DNA of 64,000 nucleotides, from contig LGRX02012796.1 of the NCBI GenBank assembly GCA_001247695.2, positions 1-64,000 on the forward strand. Reading direction: 5' to 3'. The stretch comes from Cymbomonas tetramitiformis. Its lineage: Eukaryota; Chlorophyta; Pyramimonadophyceae; Pyramimonadales; Pyramimonadaceae. A program made the position numbers and the translations under genes. Numbering within the stretch: the first letter of the stretch is position 1; each line of letters begins with the position of its first letter. The notes under the pieces are model-generated. The model was not told the DNA's origin. It did not search any database and saw only the letters and a list, made by a program, of their open reading frames with translations. This document shows positions 41,023 to 53,576 of this stretch, piece after piece.

Positions 41023-42245
41023 AGTTTTATTAAATGAAAATATATATATATAAATATAGTAATTTAAGGCCGCGCCGTTTCTTATAGCACGCCCATATTT
41101 AACACATAAGACATATTCAAATTCCACAGTCCGCACCGGCACCGGCGGCGGCGTAGCCGCCACTATGACACATTCTGACGTAATTCTGACATAATTCTGA
41201 CATAATTCTGCCAAACCTAAACCCTAAACCCTGAATGCACACAAAAATTAGGGGGGCCACGATAGGGGGGCCTCCACGGCCGATTAAAACGGCCAAAACT
41301 GATTTTCAGACCCCCCTGGCGGCCCTTACAGACCCCCGCTGACACCCCTGTCATAATTTAATATCAAATATGACAGATAGTCAAAGTTAGTCATAGTTAA
41401 CCAATGATAGTTAAACATTAGAGTACAGTACAGACAAAAAGGACGACAGTATAGAAGCAGAGGCGTGGATGACATCGACAGTACAGACGACAATACAGAC
41501 GACAATACAGACGACACCGACAGTACAGACTACAGTACGTACGACAGTACAGAAATATCGAAGCGCGGACACTCACGATACTCTCACGATGGCTCGATTC
41601 TGTCGTTTATACCGCGGATAATTAAACGGATAATTTTATCGCGCGTTTGCACGCTATTTTAAGAAATAATGCGCTATTTTTAGGGGGTTCTTCGTAATAA
41701 AAAGGCGCATGCATACGGACAATGAATATATTGTGGATATATATTTTTATATTCAAAATTCTTGGTGTCCCCACGACGCGACGTCACCCTTGTTTCGCCG
41801 AAATATGTATGAAATCGATGTCTTTAAATATGCAATTTGTCATGAAAATCGGTGCAGTACAGTCCAACAAAACGCGACAGTACAGTACAGAGACGGTATT
41901 TCGCTTAAACCTCGGGCTGTACTGTACTGTCGCGCGACTGCCACGTCGGCACAGAATTCCCCAAAATCGACAGTACAGTACAGAAAACCGACAGTACAGT
42001 ACAGAGGAGGTTTCGTCGCTGATACACCGGGTCATAAGGGTACTCTGGTTTTTTGAGTGAAAATGCCTCGGAGACCCCTAGAGCCGGCCAAACCCCCAAA
42101 CGGCATGTTTGACCAAAATGGGGCGGTTTTGACGTCTAAAATACCCAAAAAATCCATCGCCCATGATGCCATACCGCGCGCGCGGCTCCACACCGCTAGC
42201 GCTACTGTACAGCTTAAAAAAGGTGATAATAAGGGTGACACGAGG
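41023..42245. repeat. Intergenic, with dispersed ACAGTACAG repeats
   Basis: Two CCCTAAA telomere-like units at 41218-41231. GACAGTACAG/ACAGTACAGTACAG words cluster at 41425-41555 and 41850-42010, with the inverted form GTACTGTACTGT at 41930. No gene recognised. Confidence 0.5.
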
Positions 42246-42338
42246 TAGATGTCACCCGTTGCCTGGGTTGACAATGAGCACGTTGGCCAACTTGTTGGCC
42301 GACGTGTCATTGTCAACCCAGGCAACGGGTGACATCTA
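42246..42338. repeat. 93-bp near-perfect palindrome
   Basis: TAGATGTCACCCGTTGCCTG (from 42246) is exactly mirrored by CAGGCAACGGGTGACATCTA (to 42338). The arms of at least 32 bases pair perfectly, and pairing continues through CACGTTGGCCAAC / GTTGGCCGACGTG in the centre with few mismatches. Confidence 0.95.
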
Positions 42339-43048
42339 ACTTGTCTGCCGTTGATCCCCTACTGACTTTCAGATCGACAGTTCATTAGCTATCCACATAG
42401 TATGGCATTCCACAAAATTGTCAACCCTTGCCTCAACATTGTCAACCATGCCCCTTAATCGTCGTCCATTTATTCAAATTACTTTTGACTCTACCGTCGA
42501 TCCCCAGCCTGTTTTCCGCTTCTCGACTGACTTGATATGCGGCAGGTATAAATCGTTTACGCAAGATTTACCTACAATATAAACAAGTATTTCACGTTCT
42601 CCCATCCAAGGTACAAATTATACAGTCTTCCCAACTCTTAATTTTTACTCAGATTATTTCACTATACAGTCCTCCCACCACTGTATTTATACTCGATACT
42701 GAATTTCAATACAGTAGTATACTGAATTTCACTATAGGAATTACAGGAATTTCAGGACTATTTATACAGGAATTCACTGTAGGAATTTCAATACAGGATT
42801 CAAATTCAGTAGCATACCTGGACTTCACTATGCAGTCCTATACAGTATGCTACTGAATTTCACTATACAGTCTTCCCACCATTGAATTTATACCAAGATT
42901 ATTTCACTTTTTCCCACCACTGATTTCATATGTACGTTTCCAATTTCGAATTTTAAGTTTTGAAGGTGATGATGATGGCCGATCGAACGTGATGACCGAT
43001 TTTGAAAGAGCTGGCAGAGTATTTCGCGTCGCGCCATTGGTGTGTATT
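42339..43048. other. Intergenic, short degenerate repeats
   Basis: GAATTTCACTATA and TTCCCACCA-type words recur between 42600 and 42920. No gene recognised. Confidence 0.4.
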
Positions 43049-43914
43049 GGGGAAAAATCTTTAGATTGTCCCCCTCTTTGAAAAAGTCCGTTTTATGACG
43101 TGACGCTTTTGTGTATAAATTTTTAGAGGTTTGATTTCGCAGAAACCAGCTATTACAGAACGAACATTGCTTTGCGTGACGCTCTTTTGGGAGACGTATT
43201 AGTGTAGTAGTTTACAGCCTAGCTTTGGGCGACGCTTTTTGCGAGACGTATTGTGTAGTCTCAGCCTATAGCGTCGTTAAATAAAAACTGATGGACGCTT
43301 TTGTGTATAAAATTTTAGAGGTTTGATTTCGTAGAAACCAGCTATATATAAATAGAACGAACATTGCTTTGCGTGACGATGACGCTCTTGCGTGACGATG
43401 ACGATGACGCTCTTGCGTGACGATGACGCTGACTCTTGCGTGACGATGACCTGACGATGACGATGACGTGTAGTGTAGTACAGGGGAAAAATCTTTAGAT
43501 TGTCCCCCTCTTTGAAAAAGTCCGTTTTATGACGTGACGCTTTTGTGTATAAATTTTTAGAGGTTTGATTTCGCAGAAACCAGCTATTACAGAACGAACA
43601 TTGCTTTGCGTGACGCTCTTTTGGGAGACGTATTAGTGTAGTAGTTTACATACAGCCTAGCTTTGGGCGACGCTTTTTGCGAGACGTATTGTGTAGTCTC
43701 AGCCTATAGCGTCGTTAAATAAAAACTGATGGACGCTTTTGTGTATAAAATTTTAGAGGTTTGATTTCGTAGAAACCAGCTATATGTAAATAGAACGAAC
43801 ATTGCTTTGCGTGACGATGACGCTCTTGCGTGACGATGACGCTCTTGCGTGACGATGACGCTGACTCTTGCGTGACGATGACCTGACGATGACGATGACG
43901 TGTAGTGTAGTACA
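43049..43914. repeat. 434-bp tandem duplication with CGTGACGATGACG microsatellite
   Basis: The block starting GGGGAAAAATCTTTAGATTG at 43049 restarts at 43483. Within each copy a GAGGTTTGATTTCG...AGAAACCAGCTAT segment also occurs twice, so the unit is itself an internal duplication. Copies differ only by small indels, mainly in the TGACGATGACGCTCTTGCG repeats. No coding potential. Confidence 0.92.
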
Positions 43915-45163
43915 GTAGCCTATATCGTCGTTAAATAAAAACTGCCTATATTCAAATTTAACTGTGATGTATAAATTTGAGAAGTCTTTAAAAAGTAATA
44001 ATAGAAGAAATCAATTTGCGTCGTTGAGATGAAAGCTGCAAACAAAATTTTAATTTGTGGATATGTTTGTATATATATTTATTTATATATTTATAAATAT
44101 ATCGACAGAATGTGGTCTGAACAATTATAAAATATAAAATATGAGTTAAACCGAATAAATTATGAATTAAACCTTTGTCCGAACCCTTAACTGTCGATCG
44201 GCGACCATCGATCTGACGGAGATAATTCTTTTTGGCGAGGATCGAGGGGGGGATCAGTGTTAATGCTGAGAGCTTCGACAATGAAAGTTGATGACATTGT
44301 CATGAACGTCAGTTGTATGGGCTGGCCGAGTCCGATGGAAATCAAGTTGCTTCCCACATTTTTTTGGGGGGGAGGGCGAAGCCCCCCCCCACTGTGGTGG
44401 CCGTGAGCCGTAGGGGAATCGACAACTTACTATCTATTAATTTTATTCTTTGAAATTGGATCTTTGAAATTGGATCAACTGGGATGTTTGAGCCTCGTAG
44501 GTGATTTGGCCTTTTAATTTTGAGGGCGAGATTGGGCTTCCGCGCCCCCGTCGTGGCTCATCCCGTCGCCCACTGCGGGGTTGGCTGAGGCCGGCTCGAC
44601 GAAGGGGGTTGAGCGACATCAAATTTCAAAATATTTGCTACTATGCTTCAAATAACACTATTGGTTGCAAATACCGAATTTTGATTTGTAGATATTTGGA
44701 TACTGTGATGTTCAATCTTCTATTTTATTGGTCGATCTAAGTGTTGACACCTACATGTCAAAATGATATGAATGCCGCCATTTTGCGGTTATCGTTGACA
44801 CAATGATATTGTCAGATTATGAATACAATTTCCAAAAAACATTCGCAAACATGCCAGCTATTAAAGTTTGAAGAACTCCTATCTGGAAAATCTATACTAT
44901 TACCAATCTTTCATGTTATTGGTTCTCCTCTAGTTGAACATTTAAATTTTAATGACACATGTCAAACGAATAATGCAATTGCCGCCGCTCATGTACTTAC
45001 ACAATGACATTTGTCAACATTATGGACACAGTTACCAAATCTATTTGATACTATAGATTGAGCTTACTTCCTTGTAGCAACCTACAAATTGTTCAACGAC
45101 TCTATGTTTAAACCATTATTGACAATACAACCACAGCAACTCTATCCACATTCACTGTTAAAC
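43915..45163. other. No gene recognised
   Basis: Includes a GC hairpin at about 44360-44395 (GGGGGGGAGGGCGAAGCCCCC), similar to the hairpins around the Helitron, and TGACA-TGTCA dyads near 44745-45015. Confidence 0.4.
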
Positions 45164-46156
45164 ATGTCCGCACCTATCAAATTCGAAAAAACATGGTTTG
45201 CAACCATAAAAGCCAAGTCCGAAAATGGAGAGGACCTCACCCAGGATCATTTCAGGGTGATGGCATACCTCGAGAGTAAGGGCAAGGCTCTCTCCAGAAC
45301 CAAGGAGAAGAAGCCAGTAGTCACCCTGATATTCAGGGATGCCTGTGGCCACATCCTTATATGTTCGGGCTGGAAAGCTCTTGCTGGGTCCACCAAGGAC
45401 GATCCGAGTCCATTAATGGACCATGTCAACGTTGGTAAAATCTACGACATCTATTTTTCGGTAGAAACATTCTACAATTTAAGTGTTTGCAACCCTTATG
45501 AGCTTACTCGCAACCTGGGCGACATTTCTGGAGCTGTCCAGACACTTGACGCCATTGTGGAAGTAACAAAGGCGTTACCTCCAGCCTTTGTCGAAGAATA
45601 TGGGCGACCTCCTAATTGGTTCCAGAATCGTCAAGTCCTTACTATCGACAGCGACAGCGAGGACGAAAATTACATTACCCCTCCTCCTCCTCCTGCGAAG
45701 CGGCGCAAGAACAAGGACAAGACGCCCAAAGCTTTGGAGTTTGGCGCTTGGCCTGTGGAGGACCTTGGAACCAGTGAGGTTCCACCAGGTAAATGTTTAT
45801 GTTTTCGTTTACAATTGGATAGTTGGATCTGTGTTATTTAAAATGTTTATCCTGAACACTAGCTTTTTGGAATGAACAAACGCGCAGGTGCTTCAACCGC
45901 CAACGCGGCAGAAGTCCCTCCAGACGTTGTTACCATGGAGATTACCTTGGAACCACCGCCAATTGGTGAACAAGTTCCATCTACTGAAGGAGATCAGACT
46001 GAAGCACCTATTGGCGCTAAGAATGTCGCAATGCCAGAAGCTGGCGCTGTCGCTGATGAATCTCCTGGCGCTGTCGCTGTCGCTGTCGCTGATGAATCTC
46101 CTGGCGCTGTGGCTGGTAAAAAGCACAAGAAACAGGGCAAATCGAAAAAGGATTAG
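45164..46156 (+). CDS. Two-exon protein, paralogous to the fragment beside the Helitron
   Basis: Exon 1 45164-45788, intron 45789-45887 (CAG|GTAAAT ... GCGCAG), exon 2 45888-46156, joined in phase (G|GT, Gly). The N-terminal domain (IKFEKTWFATIKAKSENGED ... VVTLIFRDACGHILICSGWK) looks beta-rich, compatible with an OB or similar barrel, but I cannot name it. The conserved signature is ALPPAFVEEYGRPPNW followed by an acidic stretch (DSDSEDE), YITPPPPPAKRRK and a Lys-rich NLS-like region. Exon 2 has repeated AVADESPGAVA units and ends GKKHKKQGKSKKD. A frame from 45089 extends upstream, but MSAPIKF is the better start. Confidence 0.6.
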
Positions 46157-46880
46157 ATTGAACATGTGTCGATTTAGCAAAAGTAGTTTATAGCTTAACA
46201 GTATGAAGCTTAACAGTATGTATATTTTAATTTGAAGAAATTTTCTTGAGAAAAAAAACATTTGAAAAGTTTGTTACTGCATGTTATCCTCCTGTCAGTT
46301 GCATGTATCGTGATATTTTATTTGTAAAATGGATTATTAATTGATGATCGTTTTTTTGAAACTCAACGGTCAATTTAGATTATTATCTAGTAATCATTTC
46401 GCCACTCTCATATCACATAAATTTGATCGACGTCGTTTTCTTCGATTAGCTGTCATAGAGATATTTAATAGTCGTTGAGAGTCGATCTGAGGTTATATAG
46501 TCGTTTAGTTCGAGACTGATTATTTCCTGGAGAATATTGTCAACGTGCGAACGGAAAACTTTAAGCGTTAACTCAAACTTTTCAGGAGGTCTCAAGCTTT
46601 AAGCTTTAACTCAAACTCTTCAGTAGTGAAAGCTGTATCGTTAAACTCAGTGTAGGGAAACCGTTTAAGCTTTTGTTACATCTACAACCAGCAGAGCAAA
46701 GCTAAAGTCACCCGAAAGCTAAAGTCACCCGAAGAGATAAGATCACAAACAGCCAAAACAAGTCGTGAGTATAGAGCTAGAAAAAAAAATACGAACATAG
46801 CAAACAGATGACTTTCAGCTTGTGAGAGTTGGGAAGGCACATTCTTCCAGGCTTCCAGGCATCTCACTGGCTTGCGTAGG
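46157..46880. other. No gene recognised
   Basis: AT-rich spacer with short direct repeats (CTTTAAGC/CTCAAAC, 46555-46630; AGCTAAAGTCACCCGAA twice near 46700). Confidence 0.4.
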
Positions 46881-47335
46881 AATTTTCAGTTGGATCCTCG
46901 ACCAGCATTTACTGTTCAGCTAACGATTGCAACAGCTACAGTTTTCACGCATATACTTTTTTGTCATCAAGCCACGCTAACCACGATCACAAGGTTCGCA
47001 ATATCCCAACGGCGGCTTGCTCGTTGCCACTAGCTGTTGCTACCTCTTGTCAACCCTCATGCTTGTTTCACATATATCCTGGTAAAAACAAAATGAGTTG
47101 ATATTTCTCAAAGTATGCGGAACCTCACTCTACGTGGGTTTCTTTCTTTCAGATTGTTGCCGCGGCTTGCTTGTCTTTGGCGGGCAAGGTGGAGAAAACT
47201 CTCATGCCCTCTCATTCCCATAGATAGGAAGGCGCTCAAGCCCTGTCTTTGGAAGATTGCCTGGCTAGCACTTCTTGTGGATGAAGATCGCTACAACAGC
47301 TTTCTTATGGATGAGCATGAATATTTGAAGAAGTG
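46880..47335 (+). pseudogene. Cyclin-box-like relic
   Basis: One frame near 46905-46990 reads FTVQLTIATATVFTHILFCH, and after an intron-like stretch (acceptor TTTCTTTCAG at about 47152) another frame reads IVAAACLSLAGKVEKTLMPS. Together these match the first cyclin box helices of C/T/L/K-type cyclins (TIATA...RF, then AACLFLAGKVEET). A third frame further on has FLMDEHEYLKK. The frames do not join cleanly and a stop follows KVEKTLMPSHSHR, so I regard it as a decayed or incompletely modelled cyclin gene. Confidence 0.4.
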
Positions 47336-47551
47336 ATAACCTTCATCTAACCTTTACCACACATTAGCCAATAGGTGAGTCCAGATACATCTAAGCTTCA
47401 ACACAAGTCTTAACACTCATGGGCTCAAATACAAATTTTAACATTGTTCGTTCACCTATATGGATTATTTCTCAATTGGTTGCTCAGTTTATTGTACTTG
47501 CCAAGTGTGAATATTTTAAATTAATTATGGAGGTTTCATTTTCTAACAGGT

Positions 47552-50500
47552 ATGCCAGAGTTATCAGAAATCCTCGTGCAGATGTTGTTCATCATGATGA
47601 TTGTCACGTTGTTCAAGGCGAACAAACCTATATCTGGATTTCAAGCCTTGGGAAGACGCGCAAACCGAGATCCTAATGGCTGGACACGAATGGGTGGAAC
47701 ATGTTTGGCAACTTCTTTTGAAGTTCTCAACGAATGGGTACGAAGTGGGGATGTCTACATTGCTTCGGTCTCTTCTTTGGGGAAGAAGATTGGGCTTCTT
47801 CTTGCGCGAAAGGATAGAGATCTCAGTAATAATATGGTCTCCCTTGATTGCAAGTTCTTACTGATTGGGTTGGGTACCTCTGGTCAGATAGCCTTCAGCA
47901 ACAATGTTGAAAAGGCACTGACAGAAACCTATCCTTTCTACAATGCTCAAGCGCACACAGACTATACTGCCGGTAAACGATGCAAGTGTTTAGAAGCTTT
48001 GCAACTTATATTCATTTTTTTCTTCATATATTGAGTGTACTAAATAATGTTGGTTGTTGGCGCAAAGTGTATTAAATAATGTTGGTTGTTGGCGCAGATG
48101 ACGGCTATCAATATAAGCCACGGGCTGTATGGTCTATAACTTTAAGCGATGGGAGTGGTTTCATATGCTTTACGAGCACAAGGGGCAATGATGCTGCTAC
48201 AGTTCGTATCGACGTAAGAAACTTCAACTTCCACGACGAGGAGAAATCCGACGTCGTTAAAAAATACTTGACTGTGGACAAGCAAGCCTGGGCAGAAAGG
48301 CCTCTCCAGGTATGCCTCGAAACTTGGAATCTCAACACAACCTAATCCATGCAATGGATCACTTACAAACTCAAAACACCGTATTGTGAGACAACCACAT
48401 TCTTAGCCCAACTTTGAATACAAACAAAGCTTAATAGCTTAATTCCACCCGATCAAATCATCGCCATGGTCCCTGAACCTTGGTGAGGACACGTTACAAT
48501 CCATGTTGAAATGATTGACGATCATACCCAACTATGATAAACTAAGCATGCATCACCCAGCTTGAATTGCGAAATATTACCCCTTGCTCACTGAATTTGT
48601 GGACTTAAACTGCCCGGTGTGTGCTCTATAGGTACTTCACTGGGACACGGACGACAATCTCCCTATCTGGGACACCAAAAGAGACGAAGAAAAATGCAGT
48701 CTATTAAATGTTTGGAAATCCAGGCTGGACCCGTTTACTAGCCCAATGGAGCATGCAACTATGTTATGTGGATTTGTGCAAGAACCATCTGGTGAGCATC
48801 ACTACGCTTTCCACGACTATTTTGAAGGTACTACATTATTGGAGTTGTTTGGTACCGACAGCGTTAATGAATTAGCGTTTATTTCCAGGTGACACTTTCT
48901 TCCAATTCTAATTGTTGTACCATTCTTGTTTTAATAACTACAAACCATGAGCACCTAACAAACTAATATATGCAGGTCTTGGTCCTCGACATCTTGTGGA
49001 GTGCCTGAATGCCACCGTCAATGCAATGTCACAAACCAGGGATCTGACTCGCATGGCTACACCCGTCGCCACTCTTTCGCATCGTCTCCTTGGATTAGCC
49101 TCCTACCGGCTCTTGCCTCTCACGGAGCTGGCAATCGTAAGCTATGCTGTATCCAAAGGGCATCCATACGCTCCAGAGGGTTTTAATAGACCTTATGCAG
49201 CATCTTCATCGAGTCTAAATGGATGGTACCGTCAAAAATATACATTGTCTTTGGTAAATGGGCGCATCACATCAAATACCTCATCTGGAGGTAATACCAT
49301 AAACATCGACAGAACTCTTCTCGGAAAAGCGATGCCCATTGATGATGAGGTGAACTCACTGCTCCTAAACTCTTCTACCTGAGATTTTCGTACTTTTTAA
49401 CTTGACAACTTTCTTTCAGCAACCTATGTTGCATGGATGATGAAACCCAATTGCTTAACAAACGACTTATTCTAGCTTTTTGTTGAACAGAAACTGGAGC
49501 TTCCATATCACGAAAAATATCCAAAACGGCATATATTTTGTCGTCCCATGAAAAAAGAAGCCAATGCACGAGAGAGAAACAAGAAACGCAAAGAGGCTCC
49601 CGAAAGCATGCCTGCACCCGAAGTGTCAAATAAAGCGCCCAAGACCTTATCTCGACTTCTAAAAGAGGACATCGGCATCGGACCATGGAGGTATTGCCTA
49701 TTTTCTCATTCAAGTTTCCGTTTCCTATTCCTTTCCTAGACGTGAGCTTGGTTAGAGGTTGGAAAATAGTTACAGGGTAAGAGCTAGAGCTGGGTTTGTG
49801 AATCAAGAGCTTTGGGAGGGGCAAAAATGTGCAAAAATAGAACGAAGCTTTAAAGAGAACGATAGATGCTAGTAGACAGCGAATGCAATGCAGGGTAAGA
49901 GGAGATGACCTTGAGCAAGAAAAGGGATTGAACTTGAAGGCAATTTGATAGCAGCTAGGACTAGTGCTAGGATGGAATTGAATGAATGTGCAACTTTCCT
50001 AAAGACTTTGTATGCTATGCAGATTCCATGATCCGAGAGAACAAATTCTTCTACAAGAGCAGCACCCGGACGACATCACCAATCCGGCAAAACATCCAAA
50101 ACCGATTGGTTTTGAATACCAAATTGTTCGAGTTTTCAATAAACACGGTAAATATCTCTTGTCCAATATTCCTATCCATCCTTTTTACCTAATCAAAGCT
50201 TTAACTTAACATAACGCTCATTTGCTTTTCAGGTGCCATATCTCAGATTCCGACATTGGGCATCATTGTGAACTTTAACAAGCTCACCCCCATCCTGCAA
50301 AAACGAGCCCTTCGTACCAGTTATCACAAGCCCACCGCAGAGCAGTTCAAGAAAACACCTAGCGCCACAATTTTAGGCACGGGACAGCATTATGCCATCT
50401 TCTGGTCGTATGACAATGAGTTGACACATATTCACCCCTCACAGATCCCAAATTACTTACTCACCGGCCATCATTTTGCAGAGAACATTCTGCACAATGC

Positions 50501-50639
50501 TCTGCCTTTTTTCAGAGGAGACGGACAAAGCATGAAGATGGAAGGCCCACTCGTACACCAGCCACTGGATGTCACGCGATTGTCCCTTCAGACTACATCA
50601 AGGCCTTGGCAGTGGAAGAAATCAGAGTTCGCAAACTAG
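47552..50639 (+). CDS. Seven-exon orphan gene
   Basis: Exons 47552-47972, 48098-48309, 48632-48791, 48976-49349, 49491-49690, 50023-50147 and 50233-50639 are joined by GT-AG introns whose phases all agree (for example GCC G|AT GAC; TCT G|GT CTT; TGG AG|A TTC; CAC G|GT GCC). Segments include TLSDGSGFICFTSTRGNDAA, HWDTDDNLPIWDTKRDEEKC, VATLSHRLLGLASYRLLPLT and HYAIFWSYDNELTHIHPSQI. No domain recognised. The last exon could instead switch frame by a small intron and end near 50800 (SISLESIPEAIKDLIKAG). The consistent phases make it a real gene rather than chance ORFs. The start may lie in an earlier exon, because an acceptor (TAACAG) immediately precedes 47551. Confidence 0.6.
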
Positions 50640-50800
50640 CTATCACCACACTTAAAACCCACTTTCACAAGTATAGCATTTCACTAGAGTCGATTCCCGA
50701 AGCAATCAAGGATCTCATTAAGGCAGGTCCGTATCAAGGTATTGTGGCAAAACACAAGAGGTGGCTGAACACAAATTTCAAATGTAATCCATTTCATTGA

Positions 50801-51639
50801 TGGAATCATGATTCAACACTGCACATTACTTCTTCTCAACCTAGAAATAGATCAACATCTAGTATGAACTGCCTTGCCAAAACGCATGCAGACATTAGCT
50901 CACCAGAATATATCCTAGACATAGTTAACCTTAGTTACCACTTCCTAGCCTTAAAGAATGCTACACATTGTATATAATTTTTAGTCATTACTTACCTCAA
51001 ATGTCCAAACTGCTTGACTCAATCATATACTTGTCATACTCAGTGATATTCTTGACTAAACTATTTTTCAGATTCCTTTGCTTAGTATTTTGATTAAACT
51101 AATAATGACACTACATTGAAACGTACCCTACCTTGATTGCTAGCAATGTTCATAACATTTTTGATAATTAGGCAAACATTTAAAAATTTTAATACCTTCA
51201 TTCAATCTATAATTGATGTACTTGATTGCATTTCATTTCTCATTACCAATATTCCATTCAACTCACTGTATTATCAATATACTATATTGAAATAAGGCCC
51301 AATCATTTTGATTATTTTTAACAGCCTAATAATACTACATTCCACAAATATAAAGTACGATTCCTTGTATTGTACACTACCTTCATCTTGCGATATTCGT
51401 AGTATCACAAAATTTTGGCTACACATTTGAAGATCTTAATACGGGTTAGTCTACGATGATGCGTTTGGGTCTACTCATTCCTAATTACCAATAATGCATG
51501 ACACTCGCCTTCCTAAACTTTTTAATTTTGTCGACATTCTTAATTTCAAAAATAGAACCTAATCATTACATCACACCTAACTTTGTAATCTGCATAGAAA
51601 ATGATTTTTCCCCACCTGTACGTTCACGTACCCCCTATA
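50801..51639. other. AT-rich intergenic, no gene recognised
   Basis: Many stops in all frames and no repeat structure noticed. Confidence 0.5.
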
Positions 51640-52060
51640 ATTTCTGTTGCAGCCCACATCCACATCGCATCGGCGTCTTTGATGACAGTGTCACCAACTT
51701 TCATTTATATGTGAGCTTTGCGGCATTGCGGGCTTCGCAATCTAAATATAGCATAGTGTGACAGGCTGACGACGTTTAGCGCCCGCAGAAGGATATGTAT
51801 GTATGTATGTATGTAATTTCTGTTGCAGCCCATACAGGCGTTTTTTATGATGGTGTCACCAACTTTCATTCCGGGAGCTTTGCGGGCTTCGCAATGTAAA
51901 TGGAATGCTAAAAGAATAGTGTTACTGTCGCTGATGCCGCTTCCCACAGATTGTATAATTCCTGTTGCAGCTCATACAGGCGTCTTTGATGACAGTGTCA
52001 CTAACTTTCATTCTGGGAGCTTTGCGGGCTTCACAATAATAGAATAGTGTGACAGACGCC
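51640..52060. repeat. Degenerate ~135-170-bp repeat, 3 copies
   Basis: Each copy has TTTCTGTTGCAGCCCA or CCTGTTGCAGCTCA, then GATGACAGTGTCACCAACTT, then GAGCTTTGCGGGCTTCGCAA and an AATAGTGT end, starting near 51643, 51822 and 51957. A GTAT microsatellite separates copies 1 and 2 (51795-51815). The units contain the dyad GACAGTGTC. Confidence 0.75.
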
Positions 52061-52521
52061 GTCTTGCGTCACGCCGAAGATTCCATATATAGGTGTATGA
52101 TTCCTGTTACAGCGAAGTTGTGAATTGCCTTTTATTGATCCTGAAGGCATTAACCTGTATTTTAATATTTCGTATATGATTTTACAAAATATCACGTCAT
52201 CATTTTTATTACGTAATATAATGTCATCATCGAATTTCGATGCGCGCGATCCATTATTCATTATCCCTTTGTGTGTTTTATAAAGGTTTTACTAATTCTC
52301 GGCTTTCATCATTCAGGCGCCCGCGTGGCGCAGTGGCTCAGCGTGTGGTGTGGGGTGCGGTTGGTGCGGGAAGCGGCAGGTAACTGCATCGAAGCTAGCT
52401 TGGAGCGGAGCAGATGCAGCCGTGGATCAGCGGTATAGGCGCCTCGGTGGGCCGCCCCGGAGAGCCGGGGGGTCGCCGGGGCGTGGGCGAGGCAGGGGAG
52501 CTGAACTGGAACACAACGTTA
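52061..52521. other. No gene recognised
   Basis: Contains a tRNA A-box-like TGGCGCAGTGGCTCAG (52327) without a matching B box, in a GC-rich island (52315-52500). Confidence 0.4.
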
Positions 52522-53576
52522 TCATTTATTTGTACTCCTCAGGATATTTTCTCAAATAAATTATTTTATTATATTCGAAATTCGAAAATTCTATTTTGTA
52601 TATTTTCATTCTTATATTTGTATATTTTTATATTTTGCTTTTTTATTCCTGTATAAAATTATATAGCACGGCTTGACAAGAACCCTTGTCCGCAGACGTG
52701 TCATCCGAGTTGGACCAACCAGAAATTAGCATTTTAGGCAACGGCAGACAATCCCGCCTATTTCTACACTTCGTACTTGTAAAGCAAAAGGGCGCGGGCG
52801 ACACACGATAGACAGAGAGAGACACGCAGGGGAACAGCGGAAAACTGTTCGGTGTTCAACAGTAGGCCAAAAGACCGACCACTCATCTCTAGATCTTATT
52901 AGAGTTTTCCTTTGTGAGACATCCGCATCTCCTATTAAGCTTCAGTTCCACGAACTGTTCAACTGTTGAGGAACGAAATCAAACCATTATCAGATTGAGC
53001 TTCTTCAATTTGGCAGTTTCCAAGACGACACGTAACGGTACCAATCATACACTCGCTGGTTGTTCTGTTTGACTATATTCAACGGATAGTGCCCTGCACA
53101 TGGCTTTCTTTGGTCTAACTCACCTCGGCGACGGGAATACTGCCATGGTATTCCAGCAGCTTCAAGCCAAAAAAATAGAGTCCCTTCAAAGTATTCCGGA
53201 AGCGAATTTTCGAGAGGCCTTTGCCAAGTTCTCCTTAGCCAGCGCACCCTTAAACGCTGAAGGCCCTGCCGTGGACCCATCAACTGTCATGAGGAGAATC
53301 GACCTTGCTCAGGTACTCTGCGAAGTTGTTGGACGACAGCCTGAACCTGAAGAAATAGATGCTTTCCTTACATTTTTGACACTGAGACGAGTGGTCTCAT
53401 TGACATTGACGAGTACTGCAAGTCGATAGAAGCTCTGAAAAAGAGAAGTGCCGCCCCATCCAGTGCAGCAGCATATATTTCGAAAAAGAGTATGCAAGAA
53501 GATCGTACAAAACACCGCCGTCTTGAAAATAATCCTCAGAACGTACTCAATAAACCAGCCACAACCGCCCAAGAGG
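52522..53576 (+). repeat. Left copy of a 1,055-bp direct repeat
   Basis: Near-identical to 60391-61445; I found one substitution (G/A near 52875 versus 60744). The offset is a constant 7,869 bp. It begins TCATTTATTTGTACTCC and ends AACCGCCCAAGAGG. Confidence 0.95.
53100..53576 (+). pseudogene. Truncated EF-hand protein gene (left copy)
   Basis: Identical coding sequence to the right copy: MAFFGLTHLGDGNTAMVFQQ onward, then an EF-hand loop (DTETSGLIDIDEY) in a shifted frame. It is cut off at 53576 in the middle of the tail, where minus-strand coding of an unrelated gene begins. Missing the C-terminal ~50 residues present at 61446-61591, so it is a broken duplicate. Confidence 0.75.

Noticed and set aside
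52315..52445. Possible tRNA or tRNA-derived SINE at the A-box-like TGGCGCAGTGGCTCAG
   Set aside because: No B box, no cloverleaf and no acceptor pairing could be found downstream.
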